A DNA stretch of 64,000 bases from Pseudomonas sp. G2-4. Lineage in GTDB: Bacteria; Pseudomonadota; Gammaproteobacteria; Pseudomonadales; Pseudomonadaceae. Positions 54,663-64,000 of this stretch are shown here, one piece after another (the first letter of the stretch is position 1; each line of letters opens with the position of its first letter). The stretch spans positions 2,232,001 through 2,296,000 of the forward strand of contig NZ_CP125957.1 in NCBI RefSeq assembly GCF_030064125.1, in the 5' to 3' direction. Under the pieces are notes generated by a model. The model was given only the letters and a program-made list of their open reading frames with translations, was not told where the DNA came from and made no database searches. The translations under genes were made by a program, and so were the position numbers.

Positions 54663-55352
54663 TCACCCGCAGGTCTTCATATCGACCGGGCCTACAAACT
54701 CATTTCCACGCCCCATGACGCACGCCACGCTCTGGTTGCGCTGACGCTCCCAGACCTGAACCGGGTAGGTCTTGTCCCAGGCTTCATACAAGCGCCGATC
54801 CTGTTTCGAGAGGCGCAGCCCGTACTGCTTGCTCATGTAGAAATACGTCCGGGCGATCATTCCCCGGATCGAAGGGCGGGGCATGACCTTCTTGGCCTTG
54901 AAATCCACCTGGGTCAGGCAAGAGCCGTACTGGCCCGTTTGCACCGGCAGCCAGCCAAAGCTGAAATTGCTGCGATCGCCATTCACTTCGCCGATGCTGG
55001 GCACCAGATTGTGCAGGTCGGCCTCGGCCCGTTGATAGATCGGATCATGGCGGGTGCAGTTTTTGCGCCCCCCTTGTTGCCAACATTGGCGCTGATGACC
55101 GATCTGCCACGCCGGGACAATATGCTCCCACTCGATGCGGGCGGCGCGCTTGGCATTCTTGCGGGGTACATAGCCGCAGGCGGCCAGGTCCACGCGATTG
55201 CCGGTGTATTTGCAGCCACAGTAGAACTCGGTGGATTGCGGGGCATAGAGTTTCCAGGCGACTTTCTTGGCTTCGTTGAAGGTGCGGGGAGCGCCGGCCT
55301 GTGCTCCCAGTGCGACGAAGACGAGCAATAAAGCAACACAACGTACGATCAT
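54663..55352 (-). CDS. endA: Secreted endonuclease I (EndA/Vvn family)
   Basis: The 229-residue protein starts at the ATG at 55352 with signal peptide MIVRCVALLLVFVALGAQAG. The beta-beta-alpha-metal core is RIEWEHIVPAWQIG (catalytic His) with DLHNLVPSIGEVNGDRSNF (metal Asn). Cysteine pairs such as FYCGCKYTG and CWQQGGRKNC fit a periplasmic or extracellular disulphide-bonded nuclease. It degrades DNA outside the cytoplasm. It follows the DUF1654 gene by five bases and so falls under the same LexA box. Confidence 0.92.
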   Translation of the reverse strand: MIVRCVALLLVFVALGAQAGAPRTFNEAKKVAWKLYAPQSTEFYCGCKYTGNRVDLAACGYVPRKNAKRAARIEWEHIVPAWQIGHQRQCWQQGGRKNCTRHDPIYQRAEADLHNLVPSIGEVNGDRSNFSFGWLPVQTGQYGSCLTQVDFKAKKVMPRPSIRGMIARTYFYMSKQYGLRLSKQDRRLYEAWDKTYPVQVWERQRNQSVACVMGRGNEFVGPVDMKTCG

Positions 55353-55357
55353 CTGGC

Positions 55358-55606
55358 TCAATCTTCCTTCGGCACAACCCAGAAAACCTGCACGCCACCA
55401 TCGTCGCGATAGGCGAGGGTCACATTGTCGTTTTCGTCGATTTCTTCCAGGAGGCGCTCCCACTCATCCACCGGTTCGTCGGGAAGGCGGAAGATCAGGG
55501 CGGCCTTGGCCTTTTGGGCGGTGGGTGCATTGATGATTTTAGAGACCCGAAGGCCCAGTCGTGTATAGGAATCTAAAGGGGCAGTTGCAGCGGAGGGCGT
55601 GGCCAC
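55358..55606 (-). CDS. DUF1654 family protein, SOS-controlled
   Basis: The 82-residue protein has the DUF1654 pattern: YTRLGLRVSKIINAPTAQKA, then LPDEPVDEWERLLEEIDEND and DDGGVQVFW. It is soluble and small; function is unknown. A perfect LexA box lies 19 bases upstream of its start, and endA follows by five bases, so the two form a damage-inducible unit. DUF1654 genes are also LexA-linked in other pseudomonads. Confidence 0.85.
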   Translation of the reverse strand: MATPSAATAPLDSYTRLGLRVSKIINAPTAQKAKAALIFRLPDEPVDEWERLLEEIDENDNVTLAYRDDGGVQVFWVVPKED

Positions 55607-55624
55607 AGGATTATCCTTATTAAG

Positions 55625-55640
55625 CTGTACGTGTATACAG
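55625..55640. promoter_or_regulatory. LexA box (SOS operator)
   Basis: CTGTACGTGTATACAG fits CTGT-N8-ACAG exactly. It lies 19 to 34 bases upstream of the DUF1654 start codon, where LexA would block the promoter of the DUF1654-endA unit. Confidence 0.9.
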
Positions 55641-55788
55641 TATTTAACCGTAGGGATTTACGCAACTGCTTAAAATTCAAGAAAATCGTCTGACAGCGCT
55701 TTTTCTATTTTGATGTAGGAGAAATGATTTTTTTATTGAGCGATGAAAACAGGGAGCCACCCGCTCAAGTAAGCGGGGGACGAAGAGG

Positions 55789-55812
55789 CGCCCGACCGGA
55801 GTCGGTCGGGCG
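55789..55812 (-). terminator. Terminator-like hairpin after the asparaginase gene
   Basis: CGCCCGACC pairs perfectly with GGTCGGGCG six bases away, just beyond the ansB stop. A second hairpin, CCCGCT/AGCGGG, lies at 55760-55777. Only a weak T-rich stretch follows. Confidence 0.55.
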
Positions 55813-55818
55813 AGGCGA

Positions 55819-57224
<1,406 letters not shown>

Positions 57225-57674
57225 ATGTCGTTTTCTGTCGGCTTCGCCAATGCGGCAGCCGTGACCATCGGCGGTAAATCTGCAGCCACTCTCAAGGCTT
57301 TGAGTGAGGCGGGCACCGAGGCAGCCGATGAAGCCTTGGGCGAAACGCAAGCGTCCGGCAAAGTCCGCACCGGCATGGCGCCTGTAGCGAAGGACGAAGC
57401 GCAGGAGAGCGGCGGCAGCACCCAGAGCGTTGCCATCCAGGTGTTGCTCAAGCGCATGCAAGAGCTTCAGCAACAGCTTCGGGAACAGCAGCAGCAATTG
57501 GCCGTTGCGCAGACACGCGCCTATCCGACACCGGAGTCCAAGACCGCAGCGGTCATGGCGGTTCAGGGCCAGATTGCCGACACCAGTGGCGCGTTACTGG
57601 AGGTCACTGGCCACCTGGTCACAGAACTGGCGAAGGGCTCAAGTTCCGGCTCGGTGGTCAACACCACGGCCTGA
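57225..57674 (+). CDS. FlxA-like small coiled-coil protein
   Basis: The 149-residue protein has a low-complexity Ala/Gly/Ser N-terminus and a Gln-rich coiled coil at about residues 72-95 (LLKRMQELQQQLREQQQQLA), then a C-terminal helical stretch. The coiled coil and its size suggest the FlxA-like family, but I am not certain. No signal peptide or membrane segment. GGAG precedes the ATG by nine bases. It is followed by the ribose operon, which has its own promoter. Confidence 0.65.
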   Translation: MSFSVGFANAAAVTIGGKSAATLKALSEAGTEAADEALGETQASGKVRTGMAPVAKDEAQESGGSTQSVAIQVLLKRMQELQQQLREQQQQLAVAQTRAYPTPESKTAAVMAVQGQIADTSGALLEVTGHLVTELAKGSSSGSVVNTTA

Positions 57675-57705
57675 CCCTTCGAACGTTGCGGGTGAAACCG
57701 CACCG

Positions 57706-57756
57706 TTGACAAATCCGCGAAGCCTTACCATAGTTCACTTCACGCAAACGTTTGCG
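57706..57756 (+). promoter_or_regulatory. rbs operon promoter and RbsR operator
   Basis: TTGACA at 57706 followed about 17 bases later by CATAGT suggests a sigma-70 promoter. The perfect palindrome CGCAAACGTTTGCG (57743-57756) lies just downstream. It has the form of LacI/PurR-family operators and is the likely site for RbsR, encoded in the same operon. Confidence 0.8.
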
Positions 57757-57809
57757 CGGCGTTCCGTGCATTGATTTGCTCACAATAATCATAAGATCGG
57801 AGTGAACCC

Positions 57810-58766
57810 ATGAAGTTGCCATTCGCTGGACGCCTTCTCGCTGTTGCCATGCTCGCGGCCGCATCCGCTGCGCTGCCTATTTCCTCGGCATTCGCCCAGA
57901 CCGCAGAAAAACCCAAGGTCGCCCTGGTCATGAAATCCCTGGCCAACGAATTCTTCCTGACCATGGAGGACGGCGCCAAGGCTTATCAAAAGGAACACTC
58001 CGCCGATTTCGACCTGATCTCCAACGGGATCAAGGATGAAACCGACACCGCCAACCAGATTCGCATCGTCGAGCAGATGATCGTGTCCAAGGTCGACGCC
58101 CTCATCATCGCGCCCGCCGATTCCAAGGCCATGGTGCCGGTGATCAAGAAAGCCGTCGACGCCGGCATCACCGTGATCAACATCGATAACCAACTCGACC
58201 CGGCCGTGGTCAAGAGCAAGAACATCACCGTGCCGTTCGTAGGCCCGGATAACCGCAAGGGCGCGCGACTGGTGGGTGAGTACCTGGCCAAGCAGCTCAA
58301 GGCCGGTGACGAAGTCGGCATCATCGAAGGTGTCTCCACCACCACCAACGCCCAGGCGCGGACTGCCGGCTTCAAGGATGCAATGGAAGCGGCGCAGATC
58401 AAGGTCGTCTCCCTGCAATCGGGCGACTGGGAAATCAACAAGGGCAACCAGGTTGCCGCGTCGATGCTCAGCGAATACCCGAACATCAAGGCCCTGCTGG
58501 CCGGTAACGACAGCATGGCAGTTGGCGCGGTCTCGGCCGTGCGGGCGGCGGGCAAGGCGGGCAAGGTGCAGGTGGTCGGCTACGACAACATCAATGCGAT
58601 CAAGCCCATGCTCAAGGACGGTCGTGTCCTGGCGACGGCTGACCAGTTTGCCGCCAAACAAGCGGTATTCGGCATCGAGACTGCGCTGAAAATCCTCAAG
58701 AAAGAAAAAGTCGACAACGGTGCCAACGGCGTTATCGAAACTCCGGTCGAGCTGGTGACCAAGTAG
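57810..58766 (+). CDS. rbsB: Ribose ABC transporter, periplasmic binding protein
   Basis: The 318-residue protein has a signal peptide (LLAVAMLAAASAALPISSAFA) and a sugar-binding fold of the LacI-like type: VALVMKSLANEFFLTMEDGA, VDALIIAPADSKAMVPVI, VINIDNQLDPAVVKSKNITV. It captures ribose in the periplasm. It opens the operon, and a hairpin follows it, which suits the higher level of binding protein needed. Confidence 0.93.
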   Translation: MKLPFAGRLLAVAMLAAASAALPISSAFAQTAEKPKVALVMKSLANEFFLTMEDGAKAYQKEHSADFDLISNGIKDETDTANQIRIVEQMIVSKVDALIIAPADSKAMVPVIKKAVDAGITVINIDNQLDPAVVKSKNITVPFVGPDNRKGARLVGEYLAKQLKAGDEVGIIEGVSTTTNAQARTAGFKDAMEAAQIKVVSLQSGDWEINKGNQVAASMLSEYPNIKALLAGNDSMAVGAVSAVRAAGKAGKVQVVGYDNINAIKPMLKDGRVLATADQFAAKQAVFGIETALKILKKEKVDNGANGVIETPVELVTK

Positions 58767-58787
58767 TTATCCTGGCGACACAACGGT

Positions 58788-58807
58788 GCTCGCCCATCCG
58801 GGCGAGC
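58788..58807 (+). promoter_or_regulatory. Intercistronic hairpin between rbsB and rbsA
   Basis: GCTCGCCC and GGGCGAGC form an 8-bp stem with loop ATCC, with no T-run after it. It probably protects the rbsB mRNA end or slows read-through so that rbsB is made in excess. Confidence 0.6.
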
Positions 58808-58823
58808 GCATGGAGAGTTTTTT

Positions 58824-60377
58824 ATGTCCGTTTTCGACCCGAACGCTGTCCTGTCTGTCAGCGGCATCGGCAAGACCTATGCCCAGCCGGTACTGACCGG
58901 CATCGACCTGACGTTGATGCGCGGTGAAGTGCTGGCGCTGACCGGCGAAAATGGTGCCGGCAAAAGCACGCTGTCCAAGATCATCGGTGGGTTGGTGACG
59001 CCGACGACCGGACAGATGCAATTTCAAGGACAGGATTACCGTCCCGGCAGCCGTACCCAAGCTGAAGAGCTGGGCGTGCGCATGGTGATGCAAGAGCTCA
59101 ACCTGTTGCCGACCCTTTCCGTGGCCGAGAACCTGTTTCTCGACAACCTGCCCAGCCACGGTGGCTGGATCAGCCGCAAGCAATTGCGCAAGGCGGCGAT
59201 AGAGGCCATGGCCCAGGTGGGGCTCGATGCGATTGATCCTGACACCCTGGTGGGTGAACTGGGCATCGGTCATCAGCAGATGGTCGAGATCGCCCGCAAC
59301 CTGATCGGCGATTGTCATGTGCTGATTCTCGACGAGCCGACGGCCATGCTGACGGCCCGCGAAGTCGAGATGCTCTTCGAACAGATCACCCGCCTGCAGG
59401 CTCGGGGCGTGTCGATCATCTACATTTCCCATCGCCTCGAAGAATTGGCACGGGTAGCCCAACGCATTGCGGTACTGCGCGACGGCAACCTGGTCTGCGT
59501 CGAGCCGATGGCCAACTACAACAGCGAGCAACTGGTGACGCTGATGGTCGGCCGGGAGCTGGGCGAGCACATCGACCTTGGCCCGCGCCAGATCGGCGCG
59601 CCGGCCCTGACCGTTAAAGGACTGAGCCGCTCTGACAAGGTCCGCGATGTGTCCTTCGAAGTGCGCAGCGGTGAGATCTTTGGCATCTCTGGCCTGATCG
59701 GGGCAGGGCGCACCGAACTGTTGCGGCTGATCTTTGGCGCCGATGCGGCCGACAGTGGCACCGTGGCGCTGGGCTCGCCGGCCAAGGTCGTGAGCATTCG
59801 CTCCCCGGCCGATGCGGTGGCCCACGGCATCGCGTTGATTACCGAGGACCGCAAGGGCGAAGGCCTGCTGCTGACCCAATCCATCGCGGCCAACATTGCC
59901 CTGGGCAATATGCCGGAGATTTCCAGCGCCGGTTTTGTCGACGGCGGCCAAGAGCATGCGTTGGCGAAGCGGCAGATCGACGCCATGCGCATCCGCAGTT
60001 CCAGCCCGACACAATTGGTGTCCGAGCTGTCGGGCGGCAATCAGCAGAAAGTCGTGATCGGCCGCTGGCTCGAGCGCGATTGCTCGGTACTGCTGTTCGA
60101 CGAGCCGACCCGTGGCATCGACGTCGGCGCCAAATTCGACATTTATGCGCTGCTCGGTGAGTTGACTCGCCAGGGCAGGGCGCTGGTCGTGGTGTCCAGT
60201 GACCTGCGGGAATTGATGTTGATCTGTGACCGGATCGGCGTGCTGTCCGCCGGACGCCTGATCGACACCTTCGAGCGCGACACCTGGACCCAGGATGACT
60301 TGCTTGCCGCCGCATTCGCCGGCTACCAGAAACGTGATGCGTTGCTCAACGAAGCAGCGCCTAGGGATCTTTCATGA
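58824..60377 (+). CDS. rbsA: Ribose ABC transporter, fused ATPase
   Basis: The 517-residue protein has two ATPase halves. The first has Walker A TGENGAGKST and Walker B HVLILDEPTAMLTARE. The second has SGLIGAGRTELLRLIFGADA, ITEDRKGEGLLL, the signature LSGGNQQKVVIGRW and VLLFDEPTRGIDVG. The second P-loop is non-canonical, as in all RbsA/MglA proteins. It drives ribose uptake through RbsC. The rbsC start overlaps its stop (ATGA). Confidence 0.95.
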   Translation: MSVFDPNAVLSVSGIGKTYAQPVLTGIDLTLMRGEVLALTGENGAGKSTLSKIIGGLVTPTTGQMQFQGQDYRPGSRTQAEELGVRMVMQELNLLPTLSVAENLFLDNLPSHGGWISRKQLRKAAIEAMAQVGLDAIDPDTLVGELGIGHQQMVEIARNLIGDCHVLILDEPTAMLTAREVEMLFEQITRLQARGVSIIYISHRLEELARVAQRIAVLRDGNLVCVEPMANYNSEQLVTLMVGRELGEHIDLGPRQIGAPALTVKGLSRSDKVRDVSFEVRSGEIFGISGLIGAGRTELLRLIFGADAADSGTVALGSPAKVVSIRSPADAVAHGIALITEDRKGEGLLLTQSIAANIALGNMPEISSAGFVDGGQEHALAKRQIDAMRIRSSSPTQLVSELSGGNQQKVVIGRWLERDCSVLLFDEPTRGIDVGAKFDIYALLGELTRQGRALVVVSSDLRELMLICDRIGVLSAGRLIDTFERDTWTQDDLLAAAFAGYQKRDALLNEAAPRDLS

Positions 60378-61351
60378 AAACCGCATCTGCCGTCGCTAAA
60401 TCGAATGGCAACTTCTATGGCCTGGGCACCTACCTGGGTTTGGCCGGCGCGCTGCTGGCGATGGTTGCGCTGTTCTCGGTCCTGAGCAGCCATTTCCTGT
60501 CCTATGACACCTTCAGCACCTTGGCCAACCAGATCCCGGATCTCATGGTGCTGGCGGTCGGCATGACGTTCATCCTGATCATTGGCGGCATCGATCTGTC
60601 GGTGGGCTCGGTGCTGGCGCTTGCGGCATCGACCGTAAGCGTTGCCATTCTCGGCTGGGGCTGGAGCGTCTGGCCGTCGGCCTTGCTCGGCATGGCCGTG
60701 GCGGCGCTGGCCGGTACCGTCACCGGTTCGATTACCGTGGCGTGGCGGATTCCCTCGTTCATCGTTTCCCTCGGCGTGCTGGAAATGGCCCGGGGCCTGG
60801 CGTACCAGATGACGGGCTCGCGGACGGCCTACATCGGCGATTCCTTCGCCTGGTTGTCCAATCCGATCGCCTTCGGCATTTCGCCTTCGTTCATCATTGC
60901 CCTGCTGGTGATCTTCATTGCCCAGGCGGTGTTGACCCGTACGGTGTTTGGCCGCTACCTGATCGGCATCGGCACCAATGAAGAAGCTGTGCGTCTGGCC
61001 GGTATCAACCCAAAGCCCTACAAGATCCTGGTCTTCAGTCTGATGGGGTTGCTGGCCGGTGTGGCGGCGCTGTTCCAGATATCCCGCCTGGAGGCGGCGG
61101 ATCCGAACGCCGGCTCGGGGCTCGAACTGCAGGTCATCGCGGCCGTGGTGATCGGCGGCACCAGCCTGATGGGCGGGCGCGGTTCGGTCATTAGCACCTT
61201 CTTTGGCGTGCTGATCATCTCCGTGCTGGCGGCCGGCCTGGCGCAGATCGGCGCCACCGAGCCGACCAAGCGCATCATTACCGGCGCGGTGATCGTGGTG
61301 GCGGTCGTACTCGATACCTATCGCAGCCAGCGCGCCAGTCGGCGGGCCTGA
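60374..61351 (+). CDS. rbsC: Ribose ABC transporter permease
   Basis: The 325-residue membrane protein has about eight helices and the RbsC-family motifs GGIDLSVGSVLALAA and GRYLIGIGTNEEAVRLAGIN, then VIGGTSLMGGRGSV. It forms the ribose channel in the inner membrane. Only three bases separate it from rbsR. Confidence 0.95.
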   Translation: MKTASAVAKSNGNFYGLGTYLGLAGALLAMVALFSVLSSHFLSYDTFSTLANQIPDLMVLAVGMTFILIIGGIDLSVGSVLALAASTVSVAILGWGWSVWPSALLGMAVAALAGTVTGSITVAWRIPSFIVSLGVLEMARGLAYQMTGSRTAYIGDSFAWLSNPIAFGISPSFIIALLVIFIAQAVLTRTVFGRYLIGIGTNEEAVRLAGINPKPYKILVFSLMGLLAGVAALFQISRLEAADPNAGSGLELQVIAAVVIGGTSLMGGRGSVISTFFGVLIISVLAAGLAQIGATEPTKRIITGAVIVVAVVLDTYRSQRASRRA

Positions 61352-61354
61352 ACC

Positions 61355-62374
61355 ATGGCGACGATCAAGGATGTGGCGGCGCTCGCGGGGATTTCCTACA
61401 CGACCGTGTCCCATGTGGTGAACAAGACGCGCCCGGTGAGCGAAGAAGTGCGGCTCAAGGTCGAGGCTGCGATCAAGCGCCTGGACTACGTGCCCAGCGC
61501 CGTGGCTCGTTCGCTCAAGGCCAAGACCACGGCGACCATCGGCCTGTTGGTGCCCAACAGCCTCAACCCCTATTTTGCCGAGTTGGCCCGGGGGATCGAG
61601 GATCATTGTGAGCGCAACGGCTATTGCGTGATCCTGTGCAACTCCGACGACAACCCGGACAAGCAGCGCAGTTATCTGCGAGTGCTGCTGGAAAAACGCA
61701 TCGACGGCCTGATCGTTGCGTCCGCCGGTGGCGACGTCGGCCTGGCCGAGGGGTTGGCCAATGTGCGCACGCCCATGGTCATCGTCGACCGCGGGCTCGA
61801 CGGCGTTGATGCGGACCTGGTGCGCATCGACCATGAGTACGGCGCGTACCTGGCGACCCGGCACCTACTGGAGCTGGGGCACCGTGATATCGCCTTTATC
61901 GGTGGCCCGGCCGACACCAGCGTGGCGCAAATGCGCTTGGCCGGTTATTGCCGCGCGCTGAAAGAGGCGGGGATCGAATTGCCCGTCGAGCGCATGCTTG
62001 AAAGTGATTTCACCAGTACCGGCGGTTACCGCGCAGCCGCGCAACTGCTTGAGCATCAGCCGCCCAGCGCCATTTTTGCCGCCAACGACATGATTGGCAT
62101 CGGTGTGCTACGGGCCGCCGCCGAGCGCAATGTGCGCGTGCCCAGCGAACTGTCGGTCATTGGTTTTGATGACATTCAAATGAGCCGTTATGTCTACCCG
62201 GCGTTGACCACGGTGGGACAATCGATCCTGCAACTGGGCGAGATGGCGGCCCAAGTGCTGCTGCGGCGTATTGCTACGCCGGGGCTTGCCACCGACCAGC
62301 GCATCGTGACGCCCAGTATCGTCTTGCGAGAGTCGACTGCGCCGCTCTCCGGTGCATTCGCCCAATACCGCTGA
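61355..62374 (+). CDS. rbsR: LacI-family repressor of the ribose operon
   Basis: The 339-residue protein has the LacI helix-turn-helix at residues 1-25 (MATIKDVAALAGISYTTVSH) and hinge helix VPSAVARSLK, followed by a sugar-binding core with IGLLVPNSLNPYFAELARG. It should bind the palindrome at 57743-57756 and be released by ribose. Its place inside the operon, between rbsC and rbsK, gives autoregulation. Confidence 0.93.
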   Translation: MATIKDVAALAGISYTTVSHVVNKTRPVSEEVRLKVEAAIKRLDYVPSAVARSLKAKTTATIGLLVPNSLNPYFAELARGIEDHCERNGYCVILCNSDDNPDKQRSYLRVLLEKRIDGLIVASAGGDVGLAEGLANVRTPMVIVDRGLDGVDADLVRIDHEYGAYLATRHLLELGHRDIAFIGGPADTSVAQMRLAGYCRALKEAGIELPVERMLESDFTSTGGYRAAAQLLEHQPPSAIFAANDMIGIGVLRAAAERNVRVPSELSVIGFDDIQMSRYVYPALTTVGQSILQLGEMAAQVLLRRIATPGLATDQRIVTPSIVLRESTAPLSGAFAQYR

Positions 62375-62397
62375 ACCGAATTGAAGAGTAGTGACGT

Positions 62398-63312
62398 ATG
62401 CCAGCAAAAGTAGTGGTAGTAGGCAGCCTGAACATGGACTTGGTGACCCGGGCGTCACGTCTGCCCCGGGGCGGTGAAACGCTGATCGGCAAGTCGTTCT
62501 CCACCATCCCGGGGGGCAAGGGCGCCAACCAGGCAGTGGCCGCCGCACGCCTGGGTGCGCAGGTGTCCATGGTCGGCTGCGTGGGCAATGATGCCTATGG
62601 CCAGCAATTGCGCGGTGCGTTGCTGGCCGAGGGCATCGATTGCCAGGCGGTCGGCATCGTGGACGACTCCAGCGGTGTGGCGTTGATCGTTGTCGATGAC
62701 AACAGCCAGAATGCGATCGTTATCGTCGCCGGTGCCAACGGTGCGCTCACTCCTGACGTGTTGGACAGTGTCGATGAGGTGCTGCAAAGCGCCGATGTCA
62801 TCATCTGTCAGCTCGAAGTGCCGGACGCCACCGTTGGCCATGCCCTCAAGCGAGGCCGTGAGCTGGGCAAGATCGTGATCCTGAACCCGGCGCCGGCCTC
62901 CCGGGTGTTGCCGGCCGATTGGTACGCCTGCGTCGACTATCTGATCCCCAATGAAAGCGAGGCGGCGACCCTGAGCGGGCTGACGGTTGATTCCCTGGAG
63001 ACTGCCGAAGCCGCCGCGACGCACTTGATCGCGGCGGGTGCCGGCAAGGTGATCGTGACCTTGGGCGCCCAGGGACTGATATTCGCCAACGGCTCGAGCT
63101 TCGAGCACTTTCCGGCCCCGCGGGTCAAGGCGGTGGACACCACGGCGGCGGGGGACACCTTTGTCGGCGGTTTCGCGGCCGCCCTGGCCAGTGGTCAAAA
63201 TGAGGTCGACGCGATTCGTTTCGGTCAGGTCGCCGCCGCCTTGTCGGTTACCCGTGCGGGGGCGCAGCCCTCCATTCCCACCTTGCTTGAAGTACAGGCT
63301 TTCAAATCATGA
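62398..63312 (+). CDS. rbsK: Ribokinase
   Basis: The 304-residue PfkB-family kinase has [37 protein letters not shown] (signature 1) and [20 protein letters not shown] (signature 2, with the catalytic Asp). It phosphorylates ribose to ribose 5-phosphate for the pentose phosphate pathway. The rbsD start overlaps its stop by four bases. Confidence 0.95.
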   Translation: MPAKVVVVGSLNMDLVTRASRLPRGGETLIGKSFSTIPGGKGANQAVAAARLGAQVSMVGCVGNDAYGQQLRGALLAEGIDCQAVGIVDDSSGVALIVVDDNSQNAIVIVAGANGALTPDVLDSVDEVLQSADVIICQLEVPDATVGHALKRGRELGKIVILNPAPASRVLPADWYACVDYLIPNESEAATLSGLTVDSLETAEAAATHLIAAGAGKVIVTLGAQGLIFANGSSFEHFPAPRVKAVDTTAAGDTFVGGFAAALASGQNEVDAIRFGQVAAALSVTRAGAQPSIPTLLEVQAFKS

Positions 63313-63713
63313 AAAAGACGCCGTTGTTGAACGTGGCACTGTCGCGACTGATCGCCTCCCTCGGCCATGGCGACAAAGTGGTCATCGGTGATGCTGGCCT
63401 GCCGGTACCGCCCCAGGTCGAGTTGATCGACCTGGCCCTGACCCATGGCATTCCCGATTTTGTCAGCACCTTGAAGGTGGTGCTCAGCGAAATGCAGGTG
63501 GAAAGCCATGTGCTGGCTGAGGAAATTTTCGATAAACAACCGGCGGCCCTGACGACGCTGGAAGCGCTGCATGCCGAAGGGGCGCTCGGGGCGCGGGAGC
63601 TGGTCAGCCATGAACAGTTCAAGATGCTTAGCCGTGACGCCCGGGCGATTATTCGCACCGGAGAGTGCTCGCCGTACTGCAACATTGTGTTAATCGCTGG
63701 AGTCACCTTCTAA
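63309..63713 (+). CDS. rbsD: D-ribose pyranase
   Basis: The 134-residue protein has the RbsD pattern: [40 protein letters not shown] (catalytic His) and [19 protein letters not shown]. It converts beta-pyranose to furanose ribose, the form used by RbsK. It is translationally coupled to rbsK. Confidence 0.95.
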   Translation: MKKTPLLNVALSRLIASLGHGDKVVIGDAGLPVPPQVELIDLALTHGIPDFVSTLKVVLSEMQVESHVLAEEIFDKQPAALTTLEALHAEGALGARELVSHEQFKMLSRDARAIIRTGECSPYCNIVLIAGVTF

Positions 63714-63742
63714 CCCTGTCAACCTTGCACAAGGAGTGCGCC

Positions 63743-64000
63743 ATGCACCGCTATGCTCAGAAAATGCATCAACTGTTCCGGAGTCTGCTGCTTTTGTCAT
63801 TGATCACCGCTACAAGCGCCCAGGCGGCGGAAAAAATCGACCTGATCATCGACACCGATCCAGGGGCCGATGACGTGGTTGCCTTGCTGTTTGCCCTGGC
63901 ATCCCCTGAAGAGCTGCATATCCGCGCGCTCACCACCGTTGCTGGAAATGTGCGCCTGGACAAGACCTCCCGCAATGCTCGCCTGGCGCGGGAATGGGCC
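63743..64000 (+). CDS. Secreted nucleoside hydrolase (N-terminal part; runs off window)
   Basis: The frame opens at the ATG at 63743 with AAGGAG upstream and continues to the right edge (86 codons). A signal peptide (LFRSLLLLSLITATSAQA) is followed by KIDLIIDTDPGADDVVALLF, the DxDxGxDD calcium and ribose site of inosine-uridine nucleoside hydrolases. It would release ribose from nucleosides in the periplasm for uptake by RbsABC. It follows rbsD by 29 bases and is probably the last operon gene or near it. Confidence 0.88.
   Translation, partial: MHRYAQKMHQLFRSLLLLSLITATSAQAAEKIDLIIDTDPGADDVVALLFALASPEELHIRALTTVAGNVRLDKTSRNARLAREWA

Overview
The window looks like chromosome of a Pseudomonas of the P. 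fluorescens group. The evidence is high G+C coding DNA, many GTGGGAGCGAGC-type REP pairs typical of that group, an RsmE-type CsrA protein, the order tamA-tamB, lpxH-ppiB / glnS-cysS, the rbsBACRKD order with the repressor inside the operon, and several small families I know only from Pseudomonas (DUF6124, DUF1654). No tRNA, rRNA or CRISPR array was seen.

Layout. 1-15337 (minus strand): a long, tightly overlapping exopolysaccharide operon that runs off the left edge. It has ugd and a UDP-glucuronate 4-epimerase (making UDP-GlcA and UDP-GalA), a WbaP/ExoY-type priming transferase, a CapB-like ATPase homologue with a broken P-loop, GumB/Wza and GumC/Wzz homologues, three glycosyltransferases, a Wzy-like polymerase, a deacetylase, a Wzx-like flippase and a secreted glycosidase. 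It is read as a complete Wzx/Wzy-type pathway. 15715-22254 (plus): a phosphoethanolamine-transferase-like protein, then an AttEFGH-type ABC operon and two small unknown proteins. 22473-25747 (minus): an orphan hcp, the DUF1338 enzyme HglS and an alpha/beta hydrolase. 26054: a MASE2-GGDEF diguanylate cyclase. 27264-29181: an AT-rich toxin (polymorphic toxin type 44 domain) with an overlapping membrane-anchored candidate immunity gene. 29621-35194: glutamate carboxypeptidase, a DUF6124 gene with a highly structured leader between two near-identical repeats, a PstS-OmpA fusion, xthA and a GNAT protein. 35260-45816: tamA-tamB, then a MarR-controlled outer-membrane factor / EmrA / EmrB efflux operon. 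45982-52364: lpxH-ppiB, glnS, cysS, DUF2214, rsmE and a SPOR lipoprotein. 52365-54660: a large inverted repeat with an IS481-family element in one arm. 54663-55640: endonuclease I and DUF1654 behind a perfect LexA box. 55819: periplasmic glutaminase-asparaginase. 57225-64000: a FlxA-like protein, then the ribose operon rbsBACRKD and a secreted nucleoside hydrolase cut by the right edge.

Most interesting points. (1) The AT-rich toxin/immunity pair has a bacteriocin-like architecture but no secretion genes nearby. (2) The DUF6124 leader holds several nested and alternative helices and sits in a cassette bounded by 131-bp direct repeats. (3) The EPS CapB-like protein has its P-loop lysine replaced within a hexanucleotide repeat. 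(4) A LexA box precedes a DUF1654-endonuclease pair. (5) The IS insertion can be read exactly by comparison with the undisturbed arm of the inverted repeat.
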